64,000 nucleotides of DNA from Streptomyces sp. NBC_01351 (GCF_036237315.1 NZ_CP108356.1:2414501-2478500), one strand, 5' to 3'; shown: positions 43,021 to 52,479, counted from the first letter of the stretch. Numbers and translations: made by a program. The notes: generated by a model from the letters alone, not told the origin.

Positions 43021-43152
43021 GGCACGGGGGCCAAATCCAACCCGCCGGAGCTTGAGGCACGGGACCAAATCCAACCCGCCGGCGCTTGCGGCGCGGGGAC
43101 CAAATCCAGCCTCGCCGGCGTTTGAGGCGCGGGGTTCGGGGCGGAGCCCCGG
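43008..43152. repeat. Four tandem ~35-bp units ending in a palindrome
   Basis: Units start CGCCGGAGC or CGCCGGCG at 43008, 43043, 43077 and 43113, with spacing 35, 34 and 36. Each reads roughly CGCCGGCGTTTGAGGCGCGG followed by a CCAAATCCA spacer. The last is followed by GGGGC-GGA-GCCCC. The first unit supplies the stop codon of the M23 peptidase gene and the end of the array touches the TetR gene. Related copies lie between ffh and glnD. Confidence 0.85.
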
Positions 43153-43156
43153 AGGC

Positions 43157-43738
43157 TCAGCCCCGGACGCCCCGCAGGGCCATGGCCACGGCCGCCTCCG
43201 TCACCACGGCCGGATCCTCGGCCGCACCGAGCTCGATCCTCCGCACAGCCGCGTCCACCACACCCTGCAGCAGCATCGCGGCCAGCTTCGGCTCCCGCTG
43301 CCCCAGGGCGGCCAAGGCCTCGACGATCATCGCGACGAGACCCCCGTGCGCCGCACGGATCTTCTCCCGCGCCCCGGCGTCCAGCTCGCTCGCGGAGATC
43401 GCCACCACGGCCCGGTGCCGTCGGTCCCCGACCAGCCCCAGCTGGCTCCGTACGTAGGCCTCGATCTTCGCTTCCGGCGACTCCGCGGCCTCCATCGCCG
43501 CCTCGATCTCGGCGGCCCACACGGGGAAGTCCACGGCGCACAGCTCTTCGACCACGGCCGCTCGGGAGCGGAAGTACTCGTACACGGACGACCGGGCGAG
43601 CCCGGTCCGCTCCGCGAGGGCGGGGAAGGTCAGCGCCTCCGTACCGCCTTCGGACAGCAGGGAACGCGCGGCGTCCAGAAGGGCGCCGCGCTGCATCGAC
43701 CGGTGCTCGGCCACGGAGGCCGCTCGAATCCTGGGCAC
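43157..43738 (-). CDS. TetR/AcrR-family transcriptional regulator
   Basis: The 193-residue regulator has the N-terminal helix-turn-helix ALAERTGLARSSVYEYFRSR near residues 40-60 and a helical ligand-binding domain. GTG 43738 is used. It lies 28 bases downstream of whiG on the same strand and may be co-transcribed with it. Ligand and targets are unknown. Confidence 0.88.
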   Translation of the reverse strand: MPRIRAASVAEHRSMQRGALLDAARSLLSEGGTEALTFPALAERTGLARSSVYEYFRSRAAVVEELCAVDFPVWAAEIEAAMEAAESPEAKIEAYVRSQLGLVGDRRHRAVVAISASELDAGAREKIRAAHGGLVAMIVEALAALGQREPKLAAMLLQGVVDAAVRRIELGAAEDPAVVTEAAVAMALRGVRG

Positions 43739-43766
43739 GCGTCCACTCTACGGAGGTAGCGCAACC

Positions 43767-44603
43767 TCACCGCCCCACGTCAGCCAGCTTCGCCCGCAGT
43801 TGCAGCACCGACTTGGTGTGGATCTGGCTGACCCGGCTCTCGGTGACGCCCAGCACGTTGCCGATCTCGGCCAGCGTGAGGCCCTCGTAGTAGTAGAGGG
43901 TCACGACGGTCTTCTCCCGCTCGGGCAGCGTATTGATGGCCCGCGCCAGCAGACGCCTGAGCTCGCGATCCTCCGCCACCTCCACCGGGTTGTCGGCGGC
44001 GGTGTCCTCCAGGGTGTCCATGAGCGAGAGACGGTCGCCGCCCTCTCCGCCGACGTGCAGGAGTTCCTCCAGGGCGACCACGTTCGCCAGCGACAACTGG
44101 CTGAAAACGGCGTGGAGGTCCTCCACCCCGATCCCCATCTCCCCCGCGACCTCGCTCTCCGTGGGGGTGCGCCGCAGCTGCGCCTCCAGCGTGGCGTAGG
44201 CCCGCTCCACGGCACGTGCCTTCTGCCGCACGGAGCGCGGGATCCAGTCCAGTGCCCGCAGTTCGTCGATCATTGCGCCGCGGATCCGGGTGATCGCGTA
44301 GGTCTCGAACTTGATCGACCGCTCGATGTCGAACTTCTCGATCGCGTCGATCAGCCCGAAGATCCCGGAGGAGACGAAATCCGCCTGTTCCACATTGGGC
44401 GGCAGGCCCACGCTCACCCGGCCGGCGACGTACTTGACCAGCGGGGAGTAGTGCAGGATCAGCTGCTCCCGCAGCCGCTCGTCACCCGAGGTCTTGTACG
44501 AGCGCCACAGCACCTCCAGGGACGAGGGCGCGGTGGACCGCTCGCCGCCGCGGGCAGCGGGGGGCACCGCAGCGCGGTCAGACCCTGAGGTGTGCTGGGG
44601 CAT
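43767..44603 (-). CDS. whiG: RNA polymerase sigma factor WhiG
   Basis: The 278-residue sigma factor is of the FliA/WhiG class. Region 2 includes [19 protein letters not shown] and the -10-binding [20 protein letters not shown]. Region 4 has [21 protein letters not shown]. WhiG drives the decision to form spores in streptomycete aerial hyphae through whiH and whiI, and is held by the anti-sigma RsiG with c-di-GMP. Its presence marks a sporulating actinomycete. The gene is upstream of the TetR gene. Confidence 0.95.
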   Translation of the reverse strand: MPQHTSGSDRAAVPPAARGGERSTAPSSLEVLWRSYKTSGDERLREQLILHYSPLVKYVAGRVSVGLPPNVEQADFVSSGIFGLIDAIEKFDIERSIKFETYAITRIRGAMIDELRALDWIPRSVRQKARAVERAYATLEAQLRRTPTESEVAGEMGIGVEDLHAVFSQLSLANVVALEELLHVGGEGGDRLSLMDTLEDTAADNPVEVAEDRELRRLLARAINTLPEREKTVVTLYYYEGLTLAEIGNVLGVTESRVSQIHTKSVLQLRAKLADVGR

Positions 44604-44812
44604 GCTTCGCCTTTGCCGGAGCGGGATTCCTTGGGAGCGTAGCGTGACGGAAGTGTCGCGGTGCGCGAAGAGTACGGGATCGGGCGGGGGCGCAGGCGCG
44701 ACCCGACTCGCGCGGGCGACCCGGGACCGGCGCCTGGCGCTCGGCCCCGGCAGCTGCCACCGGGAGGACCGCGTCTCTCATCGCTTTCACTCTTTCACCG
44801 GAACGCCCCAGG

Positions 44813-45988
44813 TCAACGACCGCCTCGCCGGGTGGCACCGGTTTGTGTGCCTCTTCCAGCCGTTTGTCTGCTCAACTGCCAGTCGTCGCCCTGCCGTTCG
44901 ACGAACCCCAGAGAGTGAAGTTCGTACAGTCTGCCGATGACTTCATCGGTGTTCGTGCCGGAGGCAAGTGCCAACTCCGCCACCCGCGCCGGGCGGCCGG
45001 CCGGGAGCGCTTCGAGCACCCTGGCGGTGTCGCGGTCGAGCAGGTCCCGGGCGAGCAGCGGTCCGCGCCGCTCGGGGGCCAACTCCCCCATGGCGCCGAC
45101 CAGCTCGACCACCTCTGCCGCATCGGTGACCAGCTCGGCCTCACCCCGCAGCAGTTCGTGCACCCCGGCGGAGAGCCCGCTGGTGGCGGGCCCGGGGACG
45201 CCCATGGTGAACCGGCCGAGCTTCTGGGCCTGTCGGGCGGTGACCAGGGAGCCGCTGCGGTGGGCGGCCTCGACGACGACGGTGCCCCGGGTGAGGGCGG
45301 CGATGACCCGGTTGCGCAGGACGAAGCGGCTGGGGGTGGGGTGGCTGCCGGGTGGCAGCTCCCCGAGGACCAGCCCCTGGCCGGCGATGCGCCCGAGCAA
45401 CTCGGCGTGTCCGCGCGGATAGGCCACGTCCACCCCGCAGGCGAGCACCGCCGCGGTCGCGCCGCCCGAGGCGAGGGCCCCGCGGTGCGCGGCGCCGTCG
45501 ATCCCGTAGGCGGCGCCCGAGACCACGACCCAGCCCCGCTCGGCGAGCCCGGCCGCCAGGGTCTGGGCCATGTGCGCGCCGTACGGGGTGCAGGCGCGCG
45601 CCCCGACCACGGCGACGGAACGCAGCGCCCAGGTCCGCAGGTTCGGCCGGCCGCGGAGCCACAGTCCGACGGGCCGGGCGTCGCCGAGGTCGTCGAGCTG
45701 GGTCGGCCACTCCGCCGACCCGGGGCACACGAACCGGCCCCCGTGCTCGGCGGCCGCCGCCAGGTCCCGCCGGGGGTCGGCCGGCGCCGCCCGCCTCCGG
45801 TATCCGGCGAGCCGCTCGGCGCTCACCCCGCCGAGCTTCCGCGCCTCCCCCTCGTCCCCGGTCAGCAGCCGTATCACCCCCACGCCCCCGTGCGCCCTGA
45901 GCCACCGCCCCCCGCACTCGTCCCCGGGCTCCAACACCCGGGTCAGCGCGGCCCGGGCCAGTACTTCAGGATCGTCGGCCGCGCTCAT
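44813..45988 (-). CDS. dprA: DNA-processing protein DprA
   Basis: The 391-residue protein has an N-terminal helical domain and the Rossmann-like core with SVAVVGARACTPYGAHMA, SGAAYGIDGAAHRGAL and VVVEAAHRSGSLVTA. A C-terminal winged helix (TNTDEVIGRLYELHSLGF) completes it. DprA binds single-stranded DNA and loads RecA in transformation; in streptomycetes its role is less clear. The ATG overlaps the end of the comM gene by four bases (ATGA). Confidence 0.93.
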   Translation of the reverse strand: MSAADDPEVLARAALTRVLEPGDECGGRWLRAHGGVGVIRLLTGDEGEARKLGGVSAERLAGYRRRAAPADPRRDLAAAAEHGGRFVCPGSAEWPTQLDDLGDARPVGLWLRGRPNLRTWALRSVAVVGARACTPYGAHMAQTLAAGLAERGWVVVSGAAYGIDGAAHRGALASGGATAAVLACGVDVAYPRGHAELLGRIAGQGLVLGELPPGSHPTPSRFVLRNRVIAALTRGTVVVEAAHRSGSLVTARQAQKLGRFTMGVPGPATSGLSAGVHELLRGEAELVTDAAEVVELVGAMGELAPERRGPLLARDLLDRDTARVLEALPAGRPARVAELALASGTNTDEVIGRLYELHSLGFVERQGDDWQLSRQTAGRGTQTGATRRGGR

Positions 45989-47622
45989 CGACCGACCTCC
46001 GCCGCCATCGGCGCCCCGCGGGCGATCCCGGTGCGCAGCTCCAACGCCACCGCGACGTCCAGCACATCGGGCCGGTCCCGCCCCCGCAGGTCGGCGACGG
46101 TCCAGGCGACGCGCAGCACCCGGTCGAGCCCGCGGGCGGTGAGCAGACCGCGGTCGACTTCCCGTTCGGCCTGCTCCAGTGCTCCCGGGGCGGGCTGCCA
46201 TCGGGTACGGAGCTCTTGTCCGGGCACCTCGCAATTGAGCCGCCAGGGGGTGCCCGTGAGCCGGGCGGTGGCGCGCGCCCTGGCCTCCCGGACGCGGTCG
46301 GCGACCACCGCGGTGGACTCTCCCCGGCCGCCCTGCCCCAGCAGATCGGCGCGGGTCACCGGCTCGACCTGTACCCGGAGGTCGACCCGGTCGAGGAGGG
46401 GTCCGGAGAGCCGGGCCTGGTAGCGCCGGATCGCCGAGGGCGGGCATTCGCACCCGGCCCCGTGCAGGGTGTGGCGCCCGCACGGACACGGGTTCGCGGC
46501 GAGCACCATCAGGAACCTGGCGGGCAGCCGCACGACGCCGGCGGCCCGCGCGATCACCACGTACCCCGATTCGAGCGGCTGCCGCAGCGCGTCCAGGGCC
46601 CGCCCGTGGAACTCCGGGGCCTCGTCCAGGAACAGCACGCCCCGGTGGGCCAGGGAGACGGCTCCCGGCCGCGGCACGCCGTTCCCCCCGCCCACCAGTG
46701 ACTGCATGGTCGCCGAATGGTGGGGCGCGCAGTAGGGCGCCCTGGCGACCAGCGGTTCGCCGGGCGGGAGGATCCCCGCCACCGAGTGGACCGCCGTCAC
46801 TTCCACGGACTCCTGCCGGGTCAGCGGCGGGAGGATCCAGGGCAGCCGCTCGGCCAGCATGGTCTTGCCGGCCCCCGGCGGCCCGTTGAAGAAGAGGTGG
46901 TGGCCTCCGGCCGCGGCCACCTCCAGGGCGCGGCGCGCGCCGCGCTGTCCTGCGACGTCCGCCAGGTCCGGGACCTCCGCGTCCTCTCCGGGACGCCCCG
47001 GGGACAGCCCCGTCCCCAGACCCGCCCCCGGCAGCAGCAGCCCCGCCAGTATCGGGTCCGGGCGGCCCGCGGCTGCCGCGCCGTCCGGGAAGTCCTCCTC
47101 CGGGACGGCCGTGTCCGTCAGGACCGCGATCAGCTGGCGCAGGCTGCGGACCCCGAGCACCGAGACGTCCGGTACGAGCGCGGCCTCGGCGGCGCACTGC
47201 TGCGGCACCACGACCTGCCGGTATCCGGCCTCCGACGCGGCCAATACGGCTGGCAGGATCCCCCGGACCGGGCGCACCCGGCCGTCCAGGCCCAGCTCCC
47301 CGATCAGTACGAGATCGGCGATCGCACCGGGGTCGACCACCTCGGCGGCACCGAGCACAGCCGCGGCAACAGCAAGATCAAAACCGGCGCCGGACTTCGG
47401 CACGGAGGCCGGGCTCAGCCCCACCGTGAGCTTCTTCTGGGGCCAGGCCGCACCCGAGTTGACGACCGCGGCCCGCACCCGGTCCCGGCTCTCCACCAGG
47501 GTCTTGTCGGGCAGCCCCACCAGTGTGAAGGCCGCGACCCCGGGCTCCAGGTCGGCCTGCACCTCCACCACCACGCCGTCGACGCCGACCAGGGCCACCG
47601 AACAGGCTCGGGCGAACCCCAT
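45985..47622 (-). CDS. comM: YifB-family Mg-chelatase-like AAA ATPase (ComM)
   Basis: The 545-residue protein has an N-terminal Lon-protease-like domain without catalytic residues, Walker A GPPGAGKTML, Walker B VLFLDEAPEF and an HCG-type cysteine pair in NPCPCGRHTLHGAGCECPP. ComM is a hexameric helicase promoting branch migration during integration of foreign DNA. It forms a coupled trio with yraN upstream (TGATG) and dprA downstream (ATGA). Confidence 0.93.
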   Translation of the reverse strand: MGFARACSVALVGVDGVVVEVQADLEPGVAAFTLVGLPDKTLVESRDRVRAAVVNSGAAWPQKKLTVGLSPASVPKSGAGFDLAVAAAVLGAAEVVDPGAIADLVLIGELGLDGRVRPVRGILPAVLAASEAGYRQVVVPQQCAAEAALVPDVSVLGVRSLRQLIAVLTDTAVPEEDFPDGAAAAGRPDPILAGLLLPGAGLGTGLSPGRPGEDAEVPDLADVAGQRGARRALEVAAAGGHHLFFNGPPGAGKTMLAERLPWILPPLTRQESVEVTAVHSVAGILPPGEPLVARAPYCAPHHSATMQSLVGGGNGVPRPGAVSLAHRGVLFLDEAPEFHGRALDALRQPLESGYVVIARAAGVVRLPARFLMVLAANPCPCGRHTLHGAGCECPPSAIRRYQARLSGPLLDRVDLRVQVEPVTRADLLGQGGRGESTAVVADRVREARARATARLTGTPWRLNCEVPGQELRTRWQPAPGALEQAEREVDRGLLTARGLDRVLRVAWTVADLRGRDRPDVLDVAVALELRTGIARGAPMAAEVGR

Positions 47623-47993
47623 CAGGCCACCCCCCTGACGTGCTCCACCACGGGCGCCCCGCGCCGCGGCAGCAGGACTCCGACGAGGTCGATGCGCACC
47701 CCGCCCGGGGGTGGTCCGCCGTGGTCGGCGAGCCAGCGGCCGGCGAGTCGGCGCAGCCGCTCGGCCTTGCCGGCCCGCACGGCGGCCATGGGATGCTCGA
47801 ACTCACCCTCCCGGCGGGTCTTGACCTCGCAGACGACGAGGGCGTCCCCGTCCCGCGCGACGATGTCGATCTCCCCGCTGCGGCACCGCCAGTTCCGTGC
47901 GATCACGGTCATGCCGGCCTCGGTCAGCCTCCGTGCCGCGAGCTCCTCGCCGTACCGCCCCAATGCCTGCTGTGCCACGCCCTTCGCGTTCAT
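47622..47993 (-). CDS. yraN: YraN-family (UPF0102) nuclease-like protein
   Basis: The 123-residue protein has the restriction-endonuclease-like core [33 protein letters not shown]. The E-x-D ... ExK arrangement is complete. The family is predicted to cut or process DNA, and its genetic tie to comM and dprA suggests a shared DNA-uptake or recombination job. The stop overlaps the comM start. Confidence 0.92.
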   Translation of the reverse strand: MNAKGVAQQALGRYGEELAARRLTEAGMTVIARNWRCRSGEIDIVARDGDALVVCEVKTRREGEFEHPMAAVRAGKAERLRRLAGRWLADHGGPPPGGVRIDLVGVLLPRRGAPVVEHVRGVA

Positions 47994-48125
47994 CCGGCAC
48001 CACCTCCGGCACCGACGATCCCCCGTCCCCGCCCACCTTGTGGATCTTGGTGGACAGCCGGGCCGTTGTGGATAATCCCGTCACCCACACGAAGGACGGC
48101 CCCCGGGGCGGTACCGAAAGCGCGC

Positions 48126-48434
48126 CTAGCCGCCGGGCAGTTCGAGGTCGCTCTTGTTGAGCTCCTCGATGTTCACGTCCTTGAAGGTCAGCACGCGCAC
48201 CTGCTTCACGAAGCGGGCCGGGCGGTACATGTCCCAGACCCAGGCATCGGCCATCGAGACCTCGAAGAAGACCTCCCCCTGGACCGAGTGCACCTGCATC
48301 TCGTAGTCGTTCGTGAGGTAGAAACGGCGTTCGGTCTCGATCACATACTTGAACAGCCCGACGACGTCGCGGTACTCCCGATAGAGCTTCAGCTCCATCT
48401 CGGTCTCGTACTTTTCGAGGTCCTCGGCACTCAT
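48126..48434 (-). CDS. DUF2469 protein
   Basis: The 102-residue protein is very acidic at the N-terminus (SAEDLEKYETEMELKLYREYRD) and has aromatic-rich strands. It is nearly invariant across actinobacteria, always in the rplS-to-dprA neighbourhood, and has no known function. It is separated from yraN by 132 bases without a recognisable site. Confidence 0.93.
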   Translation of the reverse strand: MSAEDLEKYETEMELKLYREYRDVVGLFKYVIETERRFYLTNDYEMQVHSVQGEVFFEVSMADAWVWDMYRPARFVKQVRVLTFKDVNIEELNKSDLELPGG

Positions 48435-48489
48435 GGCATGTTCCCCTTCAGCCGTGCGTCCCCCTATTGTGCGCCAGACCCATGCGCCC

Positions 48490-49077
48490 CTAAACGATTT
48501 CCGGGGCCAGGACCACCGGCGCGCCCGGAGGACCGTCGTCGAGCAGCGTTCTCAGCAGCTCGGCGAGTCTGGTCGGGTACACCGTCTCACGTGCCGCGAG
48601 CAGTTCCTCGGAGGTCCACCACCTGGCTCCGGTGACGCTGCGCCGCTCCAGCTCGGTGAGCCCTCCCATCTCGGTATCCGTCTGGGCGGTACGCGCCAGG
48701 AAGTACCACTCGTCCTGCTCCCAGCGCCGCCCGTCGAAGGGGAACGAGCAGTACCGGTGCCACAGGACCGGCCCCAGCTCGACCTCTGTGATTCCCGTCT
48801 CCTCCGCCAGCTCCCGCAGGGCGGCCTGTTCCCGGCTCTCGGATCCCTCCAGCCCGCCGCCCGGGGTGAACCACCAGTCGTCGGCGGGGTCGGCCGGCTC
48901 GAAGCCGTGGAGCAGCAGGATCCGGTCCGCCGGGTCCAGCAGGATCACCCGGGACACCTGGCGCGGGCCGGCCTCGGCCCCGGCCGCCGCGACGGACGGC
49001 TCCGGGGCGGACGGCTCCGGGACGGAAGGCTCCGTGTCGGACGGCGCCGGGTCAGCGGGCACCCGGTCAGCGGGCAC
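48490..49077 (-). CDS. Nudix hydrolase with Pro/Ser-rich N-terminal tail
   Basis: The 195-residue protein has a Nudix box GGGLEGSESREQAALRELAEETGI. The first 35 residues form a repeated low-complexity tail of Pro, Ser, Glu and Val. GTG 49077 overlaps the end of the fourth signal peptidase gene by 11 bases; GTG 49062 would drop five residues. It belongs to the sip operon. Substrate unknown. Confidence 0.88.
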   Translation of the reverse strand: MPADRVPADPAPSDTEPSVPEPSAPEPSVAAAGAEAGPRQVSRVILLDPADRILLLHGFEPADPADDWWFTPGGGLEGSESREQAALRELAEETGITEVELGPVLWHRYCSFPFDGRRWEQDEWYFLARTAQTDTEMGGLTELERRSVTGARWWTSEELLAARETVYPTRLAELLRTLLDDGPPGAPVVLAPEIV

Positions 49078-49879
49078 CGGCCCGCTCCTGCCGCCGCCCG
49101 CGCCCCAGAATCCGTGCGACCGGCCCGTACGCGGCCCCCAGCACCACCAGCACGGCCCCCACGACCACCGCCGCCACCTGGAGCCGCAGCGGCCCGGGCC
49201 GGGAGGTGCCGCCGGGCAGTGCCTCGTACGTCTTCGGGCGCTCCAGCATCTGCATGGCGGGCCAGGCCAGGGCGTCGACCCGGGCGCTGACAGCCGACCG
49301 GGACACGGTGCCCTGCCCGGCCTCCTCCAGGTGCGCCCGCGAGTCCAGCGAGGCGGCGCGGCGGTCGCCCAGCAGGAAGAGCTTCCCCTCGGGGACCGTC
49401 ACCTCGAAGGGGGTCCCGGAGGGCGCGGTCTGCCCGGGCGGCATCTCCAGGCCGGTGGCGGGCTTGGTGTTGTCGGCGTAGGGCTCGTCCAGGACCGTGC
49501 CGTTCACGGTCAGCTCGCCACCCGCGCCGCAGCACTTCACGGTGTCGCCGCCGATGCCGACGACCCGCTTGACCATGGGCGCATCGCTCCACATGGAATC
49601 AGTAAAGACGACCACGTCCCCGCGGCGCACCTCGCTGCCGTCGATGCGCTGCGCCAGCACCCGGTCCCCCGGCCGCACGGTCGGCATCATCGAGTCCGTC
49701 GGCACCGTGTACGGCCGGTAGACGACCGCACCCCAGACGAAACCGCCGAGGAAGAGCACAAAACCGATGGCCACGGCGAGCCCCGACAGCACATTGCCGA
49801 GACCGCCGCGGCCATCCTTGCCACTGCGTATTGAACGGGTACCGCTCGAACGCGTACCACTTGCCTGCGTGCCGCCCAT
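49067..49879 (-). CDS. sipZ: Type I signal peptidase (fourth of four, SipZ-like)
   Basis: The 270-residue enzyme has a membrane helix at about 32-52, the catalytic serine in PTDSMMPT (about Ser63) and the lysine in VKRVVGIGGD. A C-terminal hydrophobic segment (LQVAAVVVGAVLVVLGAAYG) provides a second anchor, a known streptomycete feature. It removes Sec and Tat signal peptides at the outer face of the membrane. It lies 44 bases after the third paralogue. Confidence 0.92.
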   Translation of the reverse strand: MGGTQASGTRSSGTRSIRSGKDGRGGLGNVLSGLAVAIGFVLFLGGFVWGAVVYRPYTVPTDSMMPTVRPGDRVLAQRIDGSEVRRGDVVVFTDSMWSDAPMVKRVVGIGGDTVKCCGAGGELTVNGTVLDEPYADNTKPATGLEMPPGQTAPSGTPFEVTVPEGKLFLLGDRRAASLDSRAHLEEAGQGTVSRSAVSARVDALAWPAMQMLERPKTYEALPGGTSRPGPLRLQVAAVVVGAVLVVLGAAYGPVARILGRGRRQERAGAR

Positions 49880-49923
49880 TGCAGCGCCCCCACACTTCGG
49901 AGATCGTCGACCTGGGCGGCACC

Positions 49924-50838
49924 CTACCCGGCGGTACGCCCTCGGGTCAGCCTCCGGCGGCGCCACATGACGAGCGGAACCGCGCCGGTGAGCCCCAGCG
50001 CGGCCGGGCCGAGCCCGACCGGAGCCAGGCCCGAGGGCCCGAGGCCGAGCGCGGTGGCCGCGGCCTGCTTGCCGATGCCCGGCTGGTCGAAGGTGTCCGG
50101 GACCGGCAGGGTGGACCAGCGGGTGATCGGCCACGCGACCACCACGGCCCGGCCGACGACCTTCTCGACCGGGACGAAGCCCTGGGTGGAGTCCTGCATG
50201 TGCCAGCGGGAGTCCTGGGAGTTCTGGCGGTGGTCGCCCATCACCCAGATCTTGCCCTTGGGCACGGTGATCGGGCCGAAGGGAGCGTCGTCGCAGGCGG
50301 TGTCGCCGGGGAAGATGTACGGCTCGTCGAGGGCCTTGCCGTTGACGACGACCGGTCCCCCCTTCTTGCACTCGACCGTGTCACCGCCGATGGCGATGGT
50401 CCGCTTGATCAGGTCCTTCTCGGAGGCGTCCGGCATCAGGCCGATCTTGCTGAGGACCTGCTGGGCGAAGTTCGGCTCCGGGGTGGGCTCTCCGGACAGC
50501 CAGTCCGCCGGGTCGTGGAAGACGACGACCTCGCCGCGCTCGGGCTCGGAACCGAACCACGGGGTCAGCTTGTCCACCAGGACGCGGTCCCCCCGCTGCA
50601 GGGTGTTCTGCATCGAGTCGGAGGGGATCGAGAACGCCTGGAGCAGGAAGGTCTTGATCCCCAGGGCGAGCAGCAGGGCGATGCCTACGAGGAGCGGGAG
50701 CTCCTTCCAGAAGGAGCGGTGCGCGTGCGCCTTGGCACCGCCGTCCTCCTCCTCGGCCTCGCGCTCTACGGCGTCGTCATCCGGCCGCTCCTCGCCCTCG
50801 TCGCGTCCGGACCGTGCGCCTACCGCCACATCCCCCAC
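49924..50838 (-). CDS. sipY: Type I signal peptidase (third of four, SipY-like)
   Basis: The 304-residue enzyme has an acidic cytoplasmic N-terminus of about 45 residues, a membrane helix, the catalytic serine in PSDSMQNT (about Ser75) and the lysine in IKRTIAIGGD. A Gly/Leu/Pro-rich C-terminal segment ends in a basic RRRRLTRGR stretch, giving a second anchor. GTG 50838 was chosen because AGAGGAG lies five bases upstream; the frame is open to a GTG at 50883. Confidence 0.9.
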   Translation of the reverse strand: MGDVAVGARSGRDEGEERPDDDAVEREAEEEDGGAKAHAHRSFWKELPLLVGIALLLALGIKTFLLQAFSIPSDSMQNTLQRGDRVLVDKLTPWFGSEPERGEVVVFHDPADWLSGEPTPEPNFAQQVLSKIGLMPDASEKDLIKRTIAIGGDTVECKKGGPVVVNGKALDEPYIFPGDTACDDAPFGPITVPKGKIWVMGDHRQNSQDSRWHMQDSTQGFVPVEKVVGRAVVVAWPITRWSTLPVPDTFDQPGIGKQAAATALGLGPSGLAPVGLGPAALGLTGAVPLVMWRRRRLTRGRTAG

Positions 50839-50942
50839 ATCCACTCCTCTTGTAGAGATCGCCGCCCGTACCGAACCGGACACGGGCCCTCCCCTCCCTT
50901 AACGAGCGGGAGTTCCCTAAGGCGCGGGAGACCCAGGACACA

Positions 50943-51764
50943 CTATGCGAACGGCACGGTCCGGCGGCGCCGCCGACGACGCCCGCGAGCCTCGCGCCGC
51001 GCCTGATCGGGGACCATGCGGAAGGTCGCGGGAGTCTCGAAGCTCTTCCAGTGTGCGTAGGGCCAGGCGATCACCACGGCCTCGCCCACCACGTCCTTCT
51101 CGTCGATGGTGCCCTGGAAGGCCTCGTCGAGGTGATAGCGGGAGTCCGACGAGTTCGCCCGGTGATCGCCCATCACGAAGATCCGGCCCGCCGGCACATC
51201 CACTTCGAAGGGGATGTCCGAAGGGGTGTTGCCCGGGCTCACGTACGGCTCGTCGAGCGGCGAGCCGTTGACGGTGACCCGGCCCTTGGCGTCACAGCAC
51301 TTGACGGTGTCCCCGCCGACGCCGATGACGCGCTTGATGAGGTCCTGCTCGTCGGACGAGGGCAGCAGACCGATGAAGGTCAGCAACTGCTTGACCTGCT
51401 TGATCCCGACCGGGTCGGGGGCCGGCCGGGCCACCTCGCCCTGGAGCCAGCCGCCCGGGTCCTTGAACACGACGACGTCCCCGCGCTCGACCTCGGAGCC
51501 GAACCAGGGGGTCAGCTTGTCCACGAGGACCCGGTCCCCGATCCGGATGGTCTGCTCCATCGAGCCCGACGGGATGAAGAAGGCCTGCACCAGGAAGGTC
51601 TTGAGGAGCATCGCGATGCACAGCGCCACGACCACCAGCAGCGGCACCTCACCGGCCCGGCGCGTGCGACGGCGACGGCGCACCTTGCGGGCCACGCGGC
51701 GCCGCTCGGCCCGGCCGCCCGGTTCGGGCTCCGGTTCGCGCCGCGGCCGCCCTCGGCTACCCAT
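50943..51764 (-). CDS. sipX: Type I signal peptidase (second of four, SipX-like)
   Basis: The 273-residue enzyme has a very basic N-terminus (RKVRRRRRTRR), a membrane helix at about 40-60, the catalytic serine in PSGSMEQT (about Ser68) and the lysine in IKRVIGVGGD. The C-terminus is Arg-rich (EARGRRRRRRR) and lacks a hydrophobic anchor, so it differs from the next two paralogues. Its ATG overlaps the stop of the first sip gene by eight bases. Confidence 0.9.
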   Translation of the reverse strand: MGSRGRPRREPEPEPGGRAERRRVARKVRRRRRTRRAGEVPLLVVVALCIAMLLKTFLVQAFFIPSGSMEQTIRIGDRVLVDKLTPWFGSEVERGDVVVFKDPGGWLQGEVARPAPDPVGIKQVKQLLTFIGLLPSSDEQDLIKRVIGVGGDTVKCCDAKGRVTVNGSPLDEPYVSPGNTPSDIPFEVDVPAGRIFVMGDHRANSSDSRYHLDEAFQGTIDEKDVVGEAVVIAWPYAHWKSFETPATFRMVPDQARREARGRRRRRRRTVPFA

Positions 51765-52479
51765 TCCCGCCGCCGGCGGAACCCCATCGCGATACCGGCC
51801 AGCCGATCCAGTCGGCCCGCCCGATCACCATGTCCACCGGCACCATCCCCCCGCCCGGCTCCCCCAGGTGGTCCCGGGAGTCCCGGGACTGGGATCGATG
51901 ATCACCCATGACCCACAGCGTGCCCACGGGGACGACGATCCGGAACGGCACGGTCGAGGGCGCGTCGCCGGGGAACAGGTACGGCTCGTCCAGTGGGACG
52001 CCGTTGACCTCGATCCGCCCGCCGGCGTCGCAGCACACCACGTCGTCACCGCCGACGCCCACGACCCGCTTCACGAAGTCGGTGTCGGAGGGTTCCGCGA
52101 GCCCCAGCGCGGACGCCGCGCCGTGCAGGACCTCGCCCACCGGATTGCCCTCGGGGCGTTCCCGTACGAAGGATCCGCTGCCGTCGAAGACCACCAGGTC
52201 GCCGCGGCGCGGCTGGTCGCCGAAACGGTACGCCAGCTTGTTGACCAGCAGCCGGTCGCCGACCTGGAGCGTCGGCTCCATCGAGCGGCTCGGGATCAGG
52301 AAGGGCTGGACCACGAAGTTGCTGAGCAGCAGCAGGAGAGCGGTGCAGATCACGCCGAGCACTCCGGCCCGCCGCCAGCTCAGCGGTCGCACGGCTGCTG
52401 AAAACGCAAAACGCGACCGCCCCTCCCCCTCGGCGGGGGAAGAGTGGTCGCGCTGCGTGTGAGGTGCTTCGGTGTCCAT
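51757..52479 (-). CDS. sipW: Type I signal peptidase (first of four, SipW-like)
   Basis: The 240-residue enzyme has one N-terminal membrane helix at about 36-58, the catalytic serine in PSRSMEPT (about Ser66) and the lysine in VKRVVGVGGD. It has no C-terminal anchor and is the shortest of the four. ATG 52479 was chosen; it lies 44 bases after the rplS stop. It heads the four-gene sip array, which ends with a Nudix gene. Confidence 0.9.
   Translation of the reverse strand: MDTEAPHTQRDHSSPAEGEGRSRFAFSAAVRPLSWRRAGVLGVICTALLLLLSNFVVQPFLIPSRSMEPTLQVGDRLLVNKLAYRFGDQPRRGDLVVFDGSGSFVRERPEGNPVGEVLHGAASALGLAEPSDTDFVKRVVGVGGDDVVCCDAGGRIEVNGVPLDEPYLFPGDAPSTVPFRIVVPVGTLWVMGDHRSQSRDSRDHLGEPGGGMVPVDMVIGRADWIGWPVSRWGSAGGGNG

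Noticed and set aside
44604..44812. A small gene between whiG and dprA
   Set aside because: Frames there are short and have no ribosome site or motif. Nothing could be supported in this gap.
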